Positions 46,201 to 54,007 of a stretch of 64,000 nucleotides of DNA are shown in pieces (the stretch's first letter is position 1; the number at the start of each line of letters is the position of its first letter). The stretch is from Verrucomicrobiota bacterium (GTDB lineage: Bacteria; Verrucomicrobiota; Verrucomicrobiia; Opitutales; Opitutaceae). The notes beneath the pieces were generated by a model. That model saw only the letters and a list, made by a program, of their open reading frames with translations, had not been told where the DNA came from and ran no database searches. Made by a program: the position numbers and the translations under genes. The DNA lies in NCBI GenBank assembly GCA_023399155.1, contig JAEWQP010000017.1:62001-126000 (forward strand). Reading direction: 5' to 3'.

Positions 46201-47190
46201 CACCGAGACCTGCCCGTCGCCGTTCCCATCGCCCGGCCGGCGTCCCTCGTAGGTCCCGGTCAGGAACCACGGCGTGAGGAAGTCGTAAGGAGGAAGCGTC
46301 CGCGGCCGGTTGCTCTCGATCTCGCCGTGCTCGAAGTTGGCCTTGAGAATCGTGCGGGCATTGCCGCGCTTCAGAAACTTCGGCTCCCAGCGCATCGCGC
46401 CGTAGATGCGCTCATCGAGGTCATAGGCCGGCTCCTGCTTGAACTTCTCCTCATCACGCAAGAGGGCGAGCCGCACGGCGAGTTCGTCGTTGATCAGCTC
46501 CCGGTTCAGGTTGAGGGACTGGCGGTTTGAACCGTAGCTGCCAAAACGCACATCCACCTCGCCGGAGTTCCGGAAGCTGGCGCCCTGCGTGCCGGCATTG
46601 ACGAGACCCGCGGGGCTGCCCTGGCCGAACATGATCGAGTTGGGCCCACGCTGCAGGTCGATGCGGTCGATATTGTAGCCGTCCCACGGGATGTCGGTGA
46701 GGAAGTAGTCGCGGGAGTTGTCCGCGGCGGCCAGTCCCCGGACGCGCGTGTTCTGGTTGGGATTCCTGAACCGGTCGGTCTCGTTGAGCTGGGCGCCATC
46801 GCCCAGGCCGGCGAAATTTCCCTGGATGCTGCCAACCTCGGTGTTGGTCGTGTACTGGAGCAGCGATTCGTTGCTCGTCGCGCCGATGTCGCGCAGGAAC
46901 TCCGGCGTGATGACCTGCACTGCGTTGCCGACGTCGCGCAGCTCGGTGTTGAGGCGGTTGCCGGCGAGGGTGCTCGCCGCGGCGTATCCGTCCGTGCCTT
47001 CCGCCCTGACTTCGAAGGGCGACAAGGTGACGATCTCCTCATCCTCCTCCTGGGCTGGAGCGGCCCCGCGCGCGCCCGGCGCGCTGGGAGGGCTCTGTGT
47101 ATTGGTGGTCTGCGCAAACGCCGGCGTAGTCAGCGCGGCGAAGAGCAGCAGGGACCTTACTTGTCTCGTGTAGCTCGGTGGCTTTTTCAC
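43243..47190 (-). CDS. TonB-dependent receptor 2 (SusC-like size, no SusD partner)
   Basis: 1315 residues from GTG 47190, with a signal peptide (QVRSLLLFAALTTPAFAQ, cleavage near 27). The mature N-terminus is Glu-rich and contains EIVTLSPFEVRAEG, then the plug (AGNRLNTELRDVGNAVQVIT, IDRIDLQRGPNSIMFGQGSPAG) and a large barrel ending WTVTNTFRF with terminal Phe. It shares plug architecture with receptor 1 (16072) but the barrels differ widely, so the ligands should differ. No SusD-like lipoprotein is adjacent. It is divergent from a GH97 gene and lies just beyond the XylR-like regulator, so its ligand may be an alpha-galactosylated or arabinose-rich oligosaccharide (inference). Confidence 0.94.
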   Translation of the reverse strand: MKKPPSYTRQVRSLLLFAALTTPAFAQTTNTQSPPSAPGARGAAPAQEEDEEIVTLSPFEVRAEGTDGYAAASTLAGNRLNTELRDVGNAVQVITPEFLRDIGATSNESLLQYTTNTEVGSIQGNFAGLGDGAQLNETDRFRNPNQNTRVRGLAAADNSRDYFLTDIPWDGYNIDRIDLQRGPNSIMFGQGSPAGLVNAGTQGASFRNSGEVDVRFGSYGSNRQSLNLNRELINDELAVRLALLRDEEKFKQEPAYDLDERIYGAMRWEPKFLKRGNARTILKANFEHGEIESNRPRTLPPYDFLTPWFLTGTYEGRRPGDGNGDGQVSVGELAPYTFQRLNKLTVNAHQAQQDNLFRPNHGQNRPIINGGPNTGMLNPAFRPELGAMAQSLGASPWAFFGTQGQAPQWWSEEVKGFYGVDRNGNVTGGVGYNFHRPVTIGTPSQWAKAAGLDYAEIYKNNSLTDPSIFNFYNNLIDGPNKKEWQDWDTYSIDLSQTFLNDKIGLQFIYNTETYRNGQLSFLTDTRQSIRIDMMDVHSDGTQRGSGTPPDNLPFGDGTPNANVGRPYITDNGQFGNNRMLSERDGMRVTAFIQHDFEKEGNGSMLSRILGSHVLTGLLASEERETDERSWQRYAILDPAYRTFHGGDYIASSYKFNNGDMTPSAIIYLGSSLMNASSASGARLSRVREKIDLGGTFTVRAFNSQWANLPGVNPGDPWTNEAFLPPEVEYANVPGYIENPDAVDGNGVPLYFDRRRFSRSGNQLIPVTQSDNPAAYIGWQDVPFTVTDSEDSAANRDLLTTSANLNRNKIESKALVWQGKLLGNAIVGTYGWREDDAQRWSYRQDVDSRNAPGHLDLSPDVYRLPKIADGEVVDPRSGHAGTDGYGKLDTVTSRAYSVVAHLNELPGLSNLMEKWPVNVSLLYAHSTNFQPLANRVDLYAQPIAPPEGKTRERGVLLATKDGKYSLKVNEYETSVTNAGSSGLSNQWFIADSQVWGGNWANHFEHNWTGDNIDSAVAVTHPEYDTSSQWNYGTAAGETPEQARARENAAIAAWRAWQQSPVAQRMYTAWQFDLERPFTPGAGGISKTQPSGFTLTEDTVSKGYEIELTAMPVRNWRVAINASKTKATRRNIGGAALAEFIAAYDDALRNTAAGDLRIWWGGAGNETTMYQWNQNVGFEWTSRKLQEGSQAPEIREWRFNAITNYDFTTGFLNGVNVGAGIRYQDEVIIGYAPVGGSDSFSVDLNDPYTGPSETNFDFWVGYRRRFADKIDWSIQLNVRNAFEGDSLIPITVQPDGTPAAYRIAPAQVWTVTNTFRF

Positions 47191-47729
47191 GTTTCTGCTT
47201 GGGTTTAGGGTTAGGCTGGACTCCGGAATGCCGGCGGTCCGGCAAAGTGGCGTGCGGCTCGTCGCCGCCCGAAACGAGATGCGGGCACGCAGTCAGCCGG
47301 GACCGATGGCGATCGGGAGGGGACGTGAACGCGCAGATGCGGGCATCTTGGGGATGGTGGAATTATGCGCGCCGGCGCTGGTCCGGGTCTATAGACACTT
47401 TGCGCACCGCACTAGGTCGATTGCGACACGTGGCCACCGCGTGCCTCGCGTAGTATGTCCATGGATATAGTCCCGGCCTGGACTTCCGGGTGGTGTTGCC
47501 GGGCCTGGCCGCCTCGCGCCGGGTCGCCGCGCAGGCGTGTGGCGGCCGAAACCGAGGTGATCCTAACGGTCAAGTGTTCCCCGCGTTTCGCATCCCCGCC
47601 CCGCCCGCCAGACTGCCGCCGCACGTGCACGCCCCCGCCCGCGCGGTTCCCGGCACGCGCCCTCCGTGCGCCGCCCGTTTGCCGGATCGCATCCGTGGAC
47701 TAGCTTCCCTCATTCCCACCCGCCTGCCC
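47191..47729. promoter_or_regulatory. 539-bp divergent region between TonB receptor 2 and GH97
   Basis: No gene is credible. It contains GTCTATAGAC (47387-47396, perfect 10-bp palindrome) and TATGTCCATGGATATA (47454-47469, palindromic but for one pair). The receptor's 5' leader carries GGGTTTAGGGTTAGG on the plus strand (47201-47215). No ribosome site precedes the GTG at 47190 or the ATG at 47730. Promoters for both genes should lie here. Confidence 0.5.
47454..47469. promoter_or_regulatory. 16-bp palindrome, candidate operator
   Basis: TATGTCCATGGATATA is its own reverse complement except for one symmetric pair; the core TCCATGGA is perfect. It is 261 bp ahead of GH97 and 264 bp ahead of TonB receptor 2, almost exactly midway, as expected of a shared operator. 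Confidence 0.45.
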
Positions 47730-49688
47730 ATGAAACTCCGCCCTTTCTCCGCTGCGCTCGGCGTGCTGTTTAGCACGCTCCTCGGTGCCGACGAGATCAC
47801 GAGCCCCGACGGGACTCTCGCCGTGAAGCTGGCCCACCACGCAGGCCGCCTCTCCTATGAGGTGACCCACCGCGGCCGGACCGTGCTCGAGGCGTCACCG
47901 CTCGGCCTCGAGACGAGTCTTGGAAACCTCACCCAGGGCCTGCAGGCCCTCGGGACCGCGACCGCTGTAGTGGACCAGCATTACACGCTGCCCCACGGCA
48001 AGGTGCGCGACGTGCACTATCGCGCCAATGAGATGACCGCCCGCTTCGCCCACGGGGACGGGGTCATCCTCGAGGTCATCTTCCGCGTGAGCGACCGCGA
48101 CGTCGCGTTCGCCTACAGGATCTCCGCGAAGGAAAAGACCCGCGTCACGATCCTGCGGGAGGCCACGGGCTTCGACCTTCCCGCGGCGGCGACGTCGTTC
48201 GCCACCTGGCAGGCGAAGCCGGGTGATGGCTGGATGGCGACCAAGCCGAGCTACGAGGAGGGTTACCAGATCGACGAACCCGTGGGGACGAAATCGCCCA
48301 CCGGGCTGGGCTTCACGTTCCCCGCGCTGTTTCGCATCGGCGATCACGCCTGGGTGCTGCTCTCCGAGACCGGCACCTCCAGCCAGTACGCCGGAACGCG
48401 GCTCGGGGATCCCACGCCGGACGGGCTTTATCCGATCGCGTTTCCCGAGCCGGGGGAGAACGGCGGGACCGGCGAGACCACGGTCACGGCGTCGCTTCCG
48501 CTCCTCACCCCATGGCGCACGCTGACTGTCGGCACGACTCTGGCACCGATCGTCGAAACCACGGTCGCCACCGATCTCGTGGCGCCACTCTACGAGGCAA
48601 CGCGCGACTACACGCCCGGCCGCGCAACCTGGAGCTGGCTGGTGTGGCAGGACGCGAGCATGAACGAGCCGGACCAGCGCCAGTTCATCGATCTGGCCGC
48701 CGCGATGGGCTATGAATACATCCTCATCGACGCGCTCTGGGAAGCGAATCTCGGCCGGGAGAAACTCGCCCGGATCGTGGCGGATGCAAAGGCCATGGGT
48801 GTCGGTGTGCTGCTATGGTACAACTCCAACGGTGCGTGGAACGATGCCCCGCAGGACCCGCGCAATCGCATGGATACCGCGCCCGCCCGCCAGCGCGAGA
48901 TGGCCTGGCTGCAGTCGATCGGCGTGCAGGGCCTCAAGGTGGACTTCTTCGGCGGGGACAAGCAGGTGACGATGAAGCTTTACGAGGACATCCTGACCGA
49001 TGCCAACGCCCACGGGCTCATGCTGAACTTCCACGGCGCCACGCTCCCGCGGGGCTGGGAGCGCATGTATCCAAATCACATGACAAGCGAGGCCGTGACC
49101 GCTTCGGAAAACCTCATCTTTTCCCAGGACTTCGCCGATGCCGAGGCACGCCTGAGCACCATCCTTCCCTTCGTCCGCAATCCCGTGGCCGCGATGGACT
49201 ACGGTCCTCTTGTGCTGAATCGGACGTTCCACCGCGAGGCGGGGAAAGGAAACCAGCGTCGCACGACCGACGCGTTTCAACTCGCGACGACCGTGCTCTA
49301 TCAGTCGCCTCTCCAGCATGTCGGCCTCACGCCGAACAACCTGCAGGAACAACCGGCGCACGTGATCGAGTTCCTGAAGGCGGTGCCGGCCGCGTGGGAC
49401 GAGACGCGCTTCGTGGCGGGTTATCCCGGACGTTTCGTGGCGGTGGCGCGTCGCAGCGGCGACCAGTGGTACATCGCCGTGACGCATGCCGGGAAGGAAC
49501 GTCAAGAACTCACCATCAACGTGCCGTTCCTGGCCGGGCGCACCCTGCAGCTGATCCACGATGGAGCCGATGGCACGGCAGCCACCCGAGAGGTCACGGT
49601 GGGCCCTGATGGCGCACTCGCCCTCTCCCTGCACGAGGGCGGCGGAGCCGTGGCATTCACGCCAGCCAGCGCTCTTAAGTCGCACTGA
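47730..49688 (+). CDS. GH97 glycosidase (retaining alpha-galactosidase type), exported
   Basis: 652 residues from ATG 47730, with a short signal peptide (PFSAALGVLFSTLLGADE). It begins ITSPDGTLAVKLAHHAGRLSYEVTHRG, the GH97 N-terminal beta-supersandwich, followed by a TIM barrel: WSWLVWQDAS, YILIDALWE, GLKVDFFGGD with probable nucleophile Asp405, and WERMYPNHMTSEAV with probable acid/base Glu454. The presence of the DFF aspartate marks the retaining subgroup (BtGH97b-like alpha-galactosidase) rather than the inverting alpha-glucosidases that use glutamates. It would cleave terminal alpha-galactose in the periplasm. It is divergent from TonB receptor 2 and converges, with 15 bp between stops, on the sialate esterase gene. 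Confidence 0.93.
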   Translation: MKLRPFSAALGVLFSTLLGADEITSPDGTLAVKLAHHAGRLSYEVTHRGRTVLEASPLGLETSLGNLTQGLQALGTATAVVDQHYTLPHGKVRDVHYRANEMTARFAHGDGVILEVIFRVSDRDVAFAYRISAKEKTRVTILREATGFDLPAAATSFATWQAKPGDGWMATKPSYEEGYQIDEPVGTKSPTGLGFTFPALFRIGDHAWVLLSETGTSSQYAGTRLGDPTPDGLYPIAFPEPGENGGTGETTVTASLPLLTPWRTLTVGTTLAPIVETTVATDLVAPLYEATRDYTPGRATWSWLVWQDASMNEPDQRQFIDLAAAMGYEYILIDALWEANLGREKLARIVADAKAMGVGVLLWYNSNGAWNDAPQDPRNRMDTAPARQREMAWLQSIGVQGLKVDFFGGDKQVTMKLYEDILTDANAHGLMLNFHGATLPRGWERMYPNHMTSEAVTASENLIFSQDFADAEARLSTILPFVRNPVAAMDYGPLVLNRTFHREAGKGNQRRTTDAFQLATTVLYQSPLQHVGLTPNNLQEQPAHVIEFLKAVPAAWDETRFVAGYPGRFVAVARRSGDQWYIAVTHAGKERQELTINVPFLAGRTLQLIHDGADGTAATREVTVGPDGALALSLHEGGGAVAFTPASALKSH

Positions 49689-49703
49689 GGCTGGACGAGG
49701 ACT

Positions 49704-51671
49704 TCAATTCACCGCGGTTGCGCCGATCTCGTCGGATTCAAACGGGATCGCCGGCAGTCCCGCGCCATTGAACAGCGTCGCCTCCGGATTCGACTGCCAC
49801 GCGTAGCGTACGGCGACGGGATGCGGAACGTCGGACGACGACACGATCACGGTATCGCCGTCGAGCGTGGCGTAGGCCCAGTGCCAACGGCCGTCCTCGC
49901 CGCGCACCGAGAATTCGCCGAGCCGGTCGCCCTTCACGACCAGTCCGCCGTCGGTGTGCGTGAATCGGAGTCGCAGCGCATGAGGCACCCGTTCCACCGC
50001 AGCCAGGCGGGGTCCGGAATACGCGACATCCCGATCGTAGTGCTTTGCCAAGGCCACGAGCGCCAGTCGCTCCCCCACCTCCTTCTTGTCGACGGGATGG
50101 ATGTCCGCGGCGTCTCCCACGTCGATCGCGATGGCCAGCCCGGCGTTCGGCACCGTCTGGGCCACGAAGTCCTGCGCGCCGCGCAGCGCGGCCCAGCCCG
50201 GCTTGTCGGGCGTGGCCTCCCGCTCCATGAAGGCGGCGAGACTGACGATAAGGAACGGGAAATCGCCCTGGCCAAACGCCCGCCGCCAGTCAGCGATCAT
50301 CGCCGGAAGGAGTGTGCGATACTGGCCGGGTCGCTCGGCATTGGCCTCGCCCTGGTACCACAAAGCACCCGCCAGCGCGAGGGGTGCGATCGGTTCGATC
50401 ATGCCGTTGTAGAGCACCGCGGGCATCACCGGCCAGTTCTGGTAGCCAAGAGGGAGGCGATGAGGCGGGCGCGCGTCCACGCTGAGTTTCCCTTTCCACG
50501 CACCGGCGAGCGGCACCTCGGTGCCGTCGCCCAACTCGATCTTCAGCGCGTCCGGCGCTGACCTGAATCCGCCATCCGTTTCGGTCTTGAGGACGCGTAG
50601 CGTGATGACGTTGGCACCCGGCTGGAGCACGCCTTCGGGGATGCGATAGACGCGGGGATTCTCCACCCAGGCGCTCGCGCCGATGTGCCGGCCGTTGATG
50701 AAGGTCGTATCCATGCGTTCGACAACGCCGAGCCGGATGCGCGCGGCGCCGGCCGGCAGGGGATCCGGCAGGACGACATCGCGGCGGAAGTAACACACGG
50801 CCGGCGTTTCCGGGACGCCGAGTTCGCGGAAGCCCCCGGGAATCGTCACGGGCTTCCAGCCCGAATCATCCAGGGCCGCTTGAAACCACGCGTTGTCCTT
50901 CTGCCCCGGATCAAACTCGTCGTACCAGTGCGAGACATAGTTCCCGTACTGCGGCCCGCTGCGGGCCTCAAGGCGCGCGATCTCCTCGAGTTCCGCCTGA
51001 AACTCGGGAAACTCCCGGAGCGCCGCCGCGCCTGCCCATGATTCAGCCGGCGTGCCACCGAGGGCGTTTTGTACCAATCCGATGGGTACGCCTGTTTCCT
51101 CCTGCACGCGGCGCGCGAAAAAGTAACCGACGGCTGAAAGGCCCGTCCAGCCATCGACGTTTTCCGGGGTGCAGGTCTTCCAGCTTCCTTCGGGGACATC
51201 CGCCGGCGAATAGGCAACCTTCGGCTGGACGCGGAAAAAGCGGATCTTCGGATGGTCGGCATTTCGAACCTCGTCCGCCCCATGACGGGCGGCGACGAGA
51301 GCCATCTCCATGTTCGATTGACCGCCACACAGCCACACGTCGCCGACGAGGACGTCGCGCAGCTCGACGCGCCGGGGTCCGTCGATGACCACGGTGTAGG
51401 GCCCGCCCACCGCCGGCGGCTCGATTGTCGCGGACCAGCGCCCGTCGCCACCCGCAGTGGCATTCGCGGACTTTCCGGCAACGCTCACGCGGACCGCCGC
51501 GCCCGGCTCCGTCCATCCCCAGATCGTATTCGGTTTCTCACGCTGCAGCACCATGTGGTCCCCGAAAATCGGGCTGACGAACGGCAGCGCCGCGTTGTCT
51601 GCAGCACCGCTCGTTGATACGGCGGCAATCGTGAGGCCACAAAGGAGGCTGAGGACGTGGAGAAGTTTCAT
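49704..51671 (-). CDS. Sialate O-acetylesterase family esterase, exported
   Basis: 655 residues from ATG 51671 with a signal peptide (LLHVLSLLCGLTIAAVSTSG). The catalytic SGNH domain is split by inserted beta domains, as usual for the family: WLCGGQSNMEMAL with nucleophile Ser119, LVQNALGGTPAESW, then a galactose-binding-like insert (PGANVITLRVLKTE), LAGALWYQGEANAERP, and DIHPVDKKEVGERLAL with the catalytic Asp/His. Despite the family name, members in pectin and xylan loci remove acetyl groups from plant sugars, which fits here since no sialic acid genes are present. It is the last gene of the L-fucose-type operon, 16 bp after the unrecognised gene. Confidence 0.93.
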   Translation of the reverse strand: MKLLHVLSLLCGLTIAAVSTSGAADNAALPFVSPIFGDHMVLQREKPNTIWGWTEPGAAVRVSVAGKSANATAGGDGRWSATIEPPAVGGPYTVVIDGPRRVELRDVLVGDVWLCGGQSNMEMALVAARHGADEVRNADHPKIRFFRVQPKVAYSPADVPEGSWKTCTPENVDGWTGLSAVGYFFARRVQEETGVPIGLVQNALGGTPAESWAGAAALREFPEFQAELEEIARLEARSGPQYGNYVSHWYDEFDPGQKDNAWFQAALDDSGWKPVTIPGGFRELGVPETPAVCYFRRDVVLPDPLPAGAARIRLGVVERMDTTFINGRHIGASAWVENPRVYRIPEGVLQPGANVITLRVLKTETDGGFRSAPDALKIELGDGTEVPLAGAWKGKLSVDARPPHRLPLGYQNWPVMPAVLYNGMIEPIAPLALAGALWYQGEANAERPGQYRTLLPAMIADWRRAFGQGDFPFLIVSLAAFMEREATPDKPGWAALRGAQDFVAQTVPNAGLAIAIDVGDAADIHPVDKKEVGERLALVALAKHYDRDVAYSGPRLAAVERVPHALRLRFTHTDGGLVVKGDRLGEFSVRGEDGRWHWAYATLDGDTVIVSSSDVPHPVAVRYAWQSNPEATLFNGAGLPAIPFESDEIGATAVN

Positions 51672-51687
51672 CCTGCCCTGAATACAC

Positions 51688-53994
51688 TCACTTGGCGGGC
51701 GCAACTGAAGGCATTTCCGAGAGCACCTTGAACAGGGCCGGATCCACCTCCTCGAGGCCGGTGATGCTATGGAGATGATTCGCGCTGATCCAGGGCAACC
51801 AGAAGCGATGCCCGCTGCCGCCACGCCCGACGCCGCCCGGCCCGAGGCGCCAGCCCTCCTGCTGCCAGCCCGGACCCTTCAGGTCGTACAACCGCTCAGG
51901 CAGCGCCACCATCGATTTCGTGGCGTGCAACAACAGGCGCGCGACGTCCCTGTAGTGCGCATCACCCGTATACCGGTAGAGCTTGGCGTAGGCAGGCGCA
52001 GACCAGTCAAGGTACTCGTCCACACTCCCCGCGTGCAGGGCCGTGATGCCCTGTAGGCCGATCGTGGGCACGCCCTTCTTCCAGCGCAGGTCTGCCTCTT
52101 CCGCATCGATGGGCATCGGAAGATTCCAGATCCACATCCACGTCTCAGCGAAGTCCGCCGCCACCTGCGCGCGATCGAGCCATCTCCATTCGCCCGTCGA
52201 TTCGTAGAGGCTCAGGAATGCCTCGAGACTTAGCATGCCCGCCTCCTTGTCCGTGATGTTCGGATTGTCGCTGGCGCCTCCGATGAAGAGGCCGTGCGCG
52301 CCCCACTGGGTCCACACGTACTCCGCAGCGCGGATGGCCGCCTTCTCATAGCGGCTCTCGCCGGTGAATTCCGTCATCATGACAAGCAACGGCACGGGGC
52401 AATAACTGGTGGTGCCCGTCGGTTCCGCGACGTCGTCGGTGCCTTTCCTCCACCGCCGCGGAAAGGATCCGTCCTCGCGTTGCTGAAGCACGAGCCAGTC
52501 CACGTACTGCTTCACCCAGGCAAACCATTCCGGATGCTCCCGGCCGAGAGCGCGTTCGCGGCGCCAGGCCTGCATCAGCACACGCATGTCCTCGGTGGCG
52601 TTGCGCAGCCATGGCGCCACCCAGATGTGATCCCACGGCTGGCCGGTCTTGAGGTCGTAACCCGTCGCCTCCAGCGGCACGGTGGGCAGGGCCTCGATCA
52701 ACGACTGGATGATCCCCAGTCCGGTCTGCCGCATCTGCCGTCCCCGCTCGGTCGGGTCGCGATCGCCCTCACGCAGGAGTTGGTCTGCACATTCGATCGT
52801 CTTCCCCACGAATCCCATCGCGATCATCGACCAGTTCCACTGCCACGCGTCGGTAACCGTACTTCGAACGAACGGGATGCCGGTGCGCCCATCCACCGTC
52901 ACCGCCTGAGCGGCGAGGTGGTCGAGAAGCACCCGGCGCATGTGCTCAACGTCGATCGGGGGCACGGTCGGTTCGAGCGTGCGCCACGCCCAGCGCCACG
53001 TGTTGCGGGTCACTTCGGCAAAGGATTCGCCGGATCCGAAACGAAAACGGACCTCGTAGCCGTGCTGCACTCCCGGCTCGATCGGATGATAGCGCCGAAA
53101 CCACGTCGCCGGAGCCTGCGCCGCGGCGCCCCCGGTGAAGAGGCTCGCCGTCCCGGGAAAACGAAAACCAAACTCGACCGGCCGTGCCTCGACCTGCCAC
53201 GCCCCCAGCGCACCGAACTGGAGCCGTCCGTCGATCACAACGGTCTCGGCCAGTTTCGTCTCGCTCAAAGTCGAGTCACCGCGCGGCTGCGCGTCCAGGA
53301 TCGCGACAGAGGCACGCCCGCCGAGCGCTAGCGCGAAGAGCGGCGCCGGGAGCATGTCCTCGCGCATGAGAAAACGGCGGGCCGCGTGGTTTCGCGTGCC
53401 TCCCGGCGAACGCTCGCCATCGTAGGTAGAGTCTCCATACAACGCGCCGGGCGCGAAACAAGCCACGTCCTCCCACCGAACGGACCGGTCGACCATGAGG
53501 ACGATCGACGAACCAAATCCTCCCGGCGCACGACCCGTCACCTCCACGGCGCGGCGGAGCGCGACGACGTCGCGCTCGATTCCCCACTGGTCGTGGACCC
53601 GGAACTCCGCCTCCGCGCCGTGGCGGATGACGGCGATCGCCTCGACCCCGGCCTCCGTCTTCTTGATCGAGTGGTACCCAGAGACGAGGGACCGGATGTC
53701 GCCATCGGAGACGTATACCTCCACTTCGGCCGGCCGCGCCTGCGCCATCCCCGGTCCGGGTCCGCCCCGCACCTCGATCCCCCACCCGTCACTCGGGTCG
53801 CGGACGAAGGCGAACGTGGCGCCGGTCGGAAGCGTCCCGAGTTCGACGGTCTCGGCAGAACACGCGACGGGAATGGTCCCCCAGAGGGCCACGGCACACG
53901 CGGCCCACCGCACGATGCCGCACCAGGATCCCCGACGATGCCGAGGTGACAGGAGGGTCATGAGCGCGCACGGGCGGACGGGGTCTGGATTCAT
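51688..53994 (-). CDS. Exported protein of unknown function, beta-sandwich plus alpha-toroid
   Basis: 768 residues (ATG 53961 is an alternative start) with a signal peptide (IVRWAACAVALWGTIPVACSAE). I do not recognise the family. The first 330 residues are beta-rich (TFAFVRDPSDGWGIEVRGG, RDVVALRRAVEVTGRAPGG), and the rest has the helix-pair rhythm of an (alpha/alpha)6 glycosidase or lyase: WVKQYVDWLVLQQREDGSFPRRW, YEKAAIRAAEYVWTQWGAHG, AGMLSLEAFLSLYESTGEWRWLDRAQ, HYRDVARLLLHATKSM. Conserved-looking acidic and His residues (PWDHIWVAPWLRNATED) may be catalytic. Its place between FucP and sialate esterase in an L-fucose-type operon suggests an exo-glycosidase or lyase; function not assigned. Confidence 0.85.
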   Translation of the reverse strand: MNPDPVRPCALMTLLSPRHRRGSWCGIVRWAACAVALWGTIPVACSAETVELGTLPTGATFAFVRDPSDGWGIEVRGGPGPGMAQARPAEVEVYVSDGDIRSLVSGYHSIKKTEAGVEAIAVIRHGAEAEFRVHDQWGIERDVVALRRAVEVTGRAPGGFGSSIVLMVDRSVRWEDVACFAPGALYGDSTYDGERSPGGTRNHAARRFLMREDMLPAPLFALALGGRASVAILDAQPRGDSTLSETKLAETVVIDGRLQFGALGAWQVEARPVEFGFRFPGTASLFTGGAAAQAPATWFRRYHPIEPGVQHGYEVRFRFGSGESFAEVTRNTWRWAWRTLEPTVPPIDVEHMRRVLLDHLAAQAVTVDGRTGIPFVRSTVTDAWQWNWSMIAMGFVGKTIECADQLLREGDRDPTERGRQMRQTGLGIIQSLIEALPTVPLEATGYDLKTGQPWDHIWVAPWLRNATEDMRVLMQAWRRERALGREHPEWFAWVKQYVDWLVLQQREDGSFPRRWRKGTDDVAEPTGTTSYCPVPLLVMMTEFTGESRYEKAAIRAAEYVWTQWGAHGLFIGGASDNPNITDKEAGMLSLEAFLSLYESTGEWRWLDRAQVAADFAETWMWIWNLPMPIDAEEADLRWKKGVPTIGLQGITALHAGSVDEYLDWSAPAYAKLYRYTGDAHYRDVARLLLHATKSMVALPERLYDLKGPGWQQEGWRLGPGGVGRGGSGHRFWLPWISANHLHSITGLEEVDPALFKVLSEMPSVAPAK

Positions 53995-54007
53995 GAAGAG
54001 AAGTTGT

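Noticed and set aside
49704..51671. Sialic acid metabolism implied by the sialate O-acetylesterase
   Set aside because: No sialidase, lyase or transporter for sialic acid is present; the family also deacetylates plant sugars, which fits the context better.
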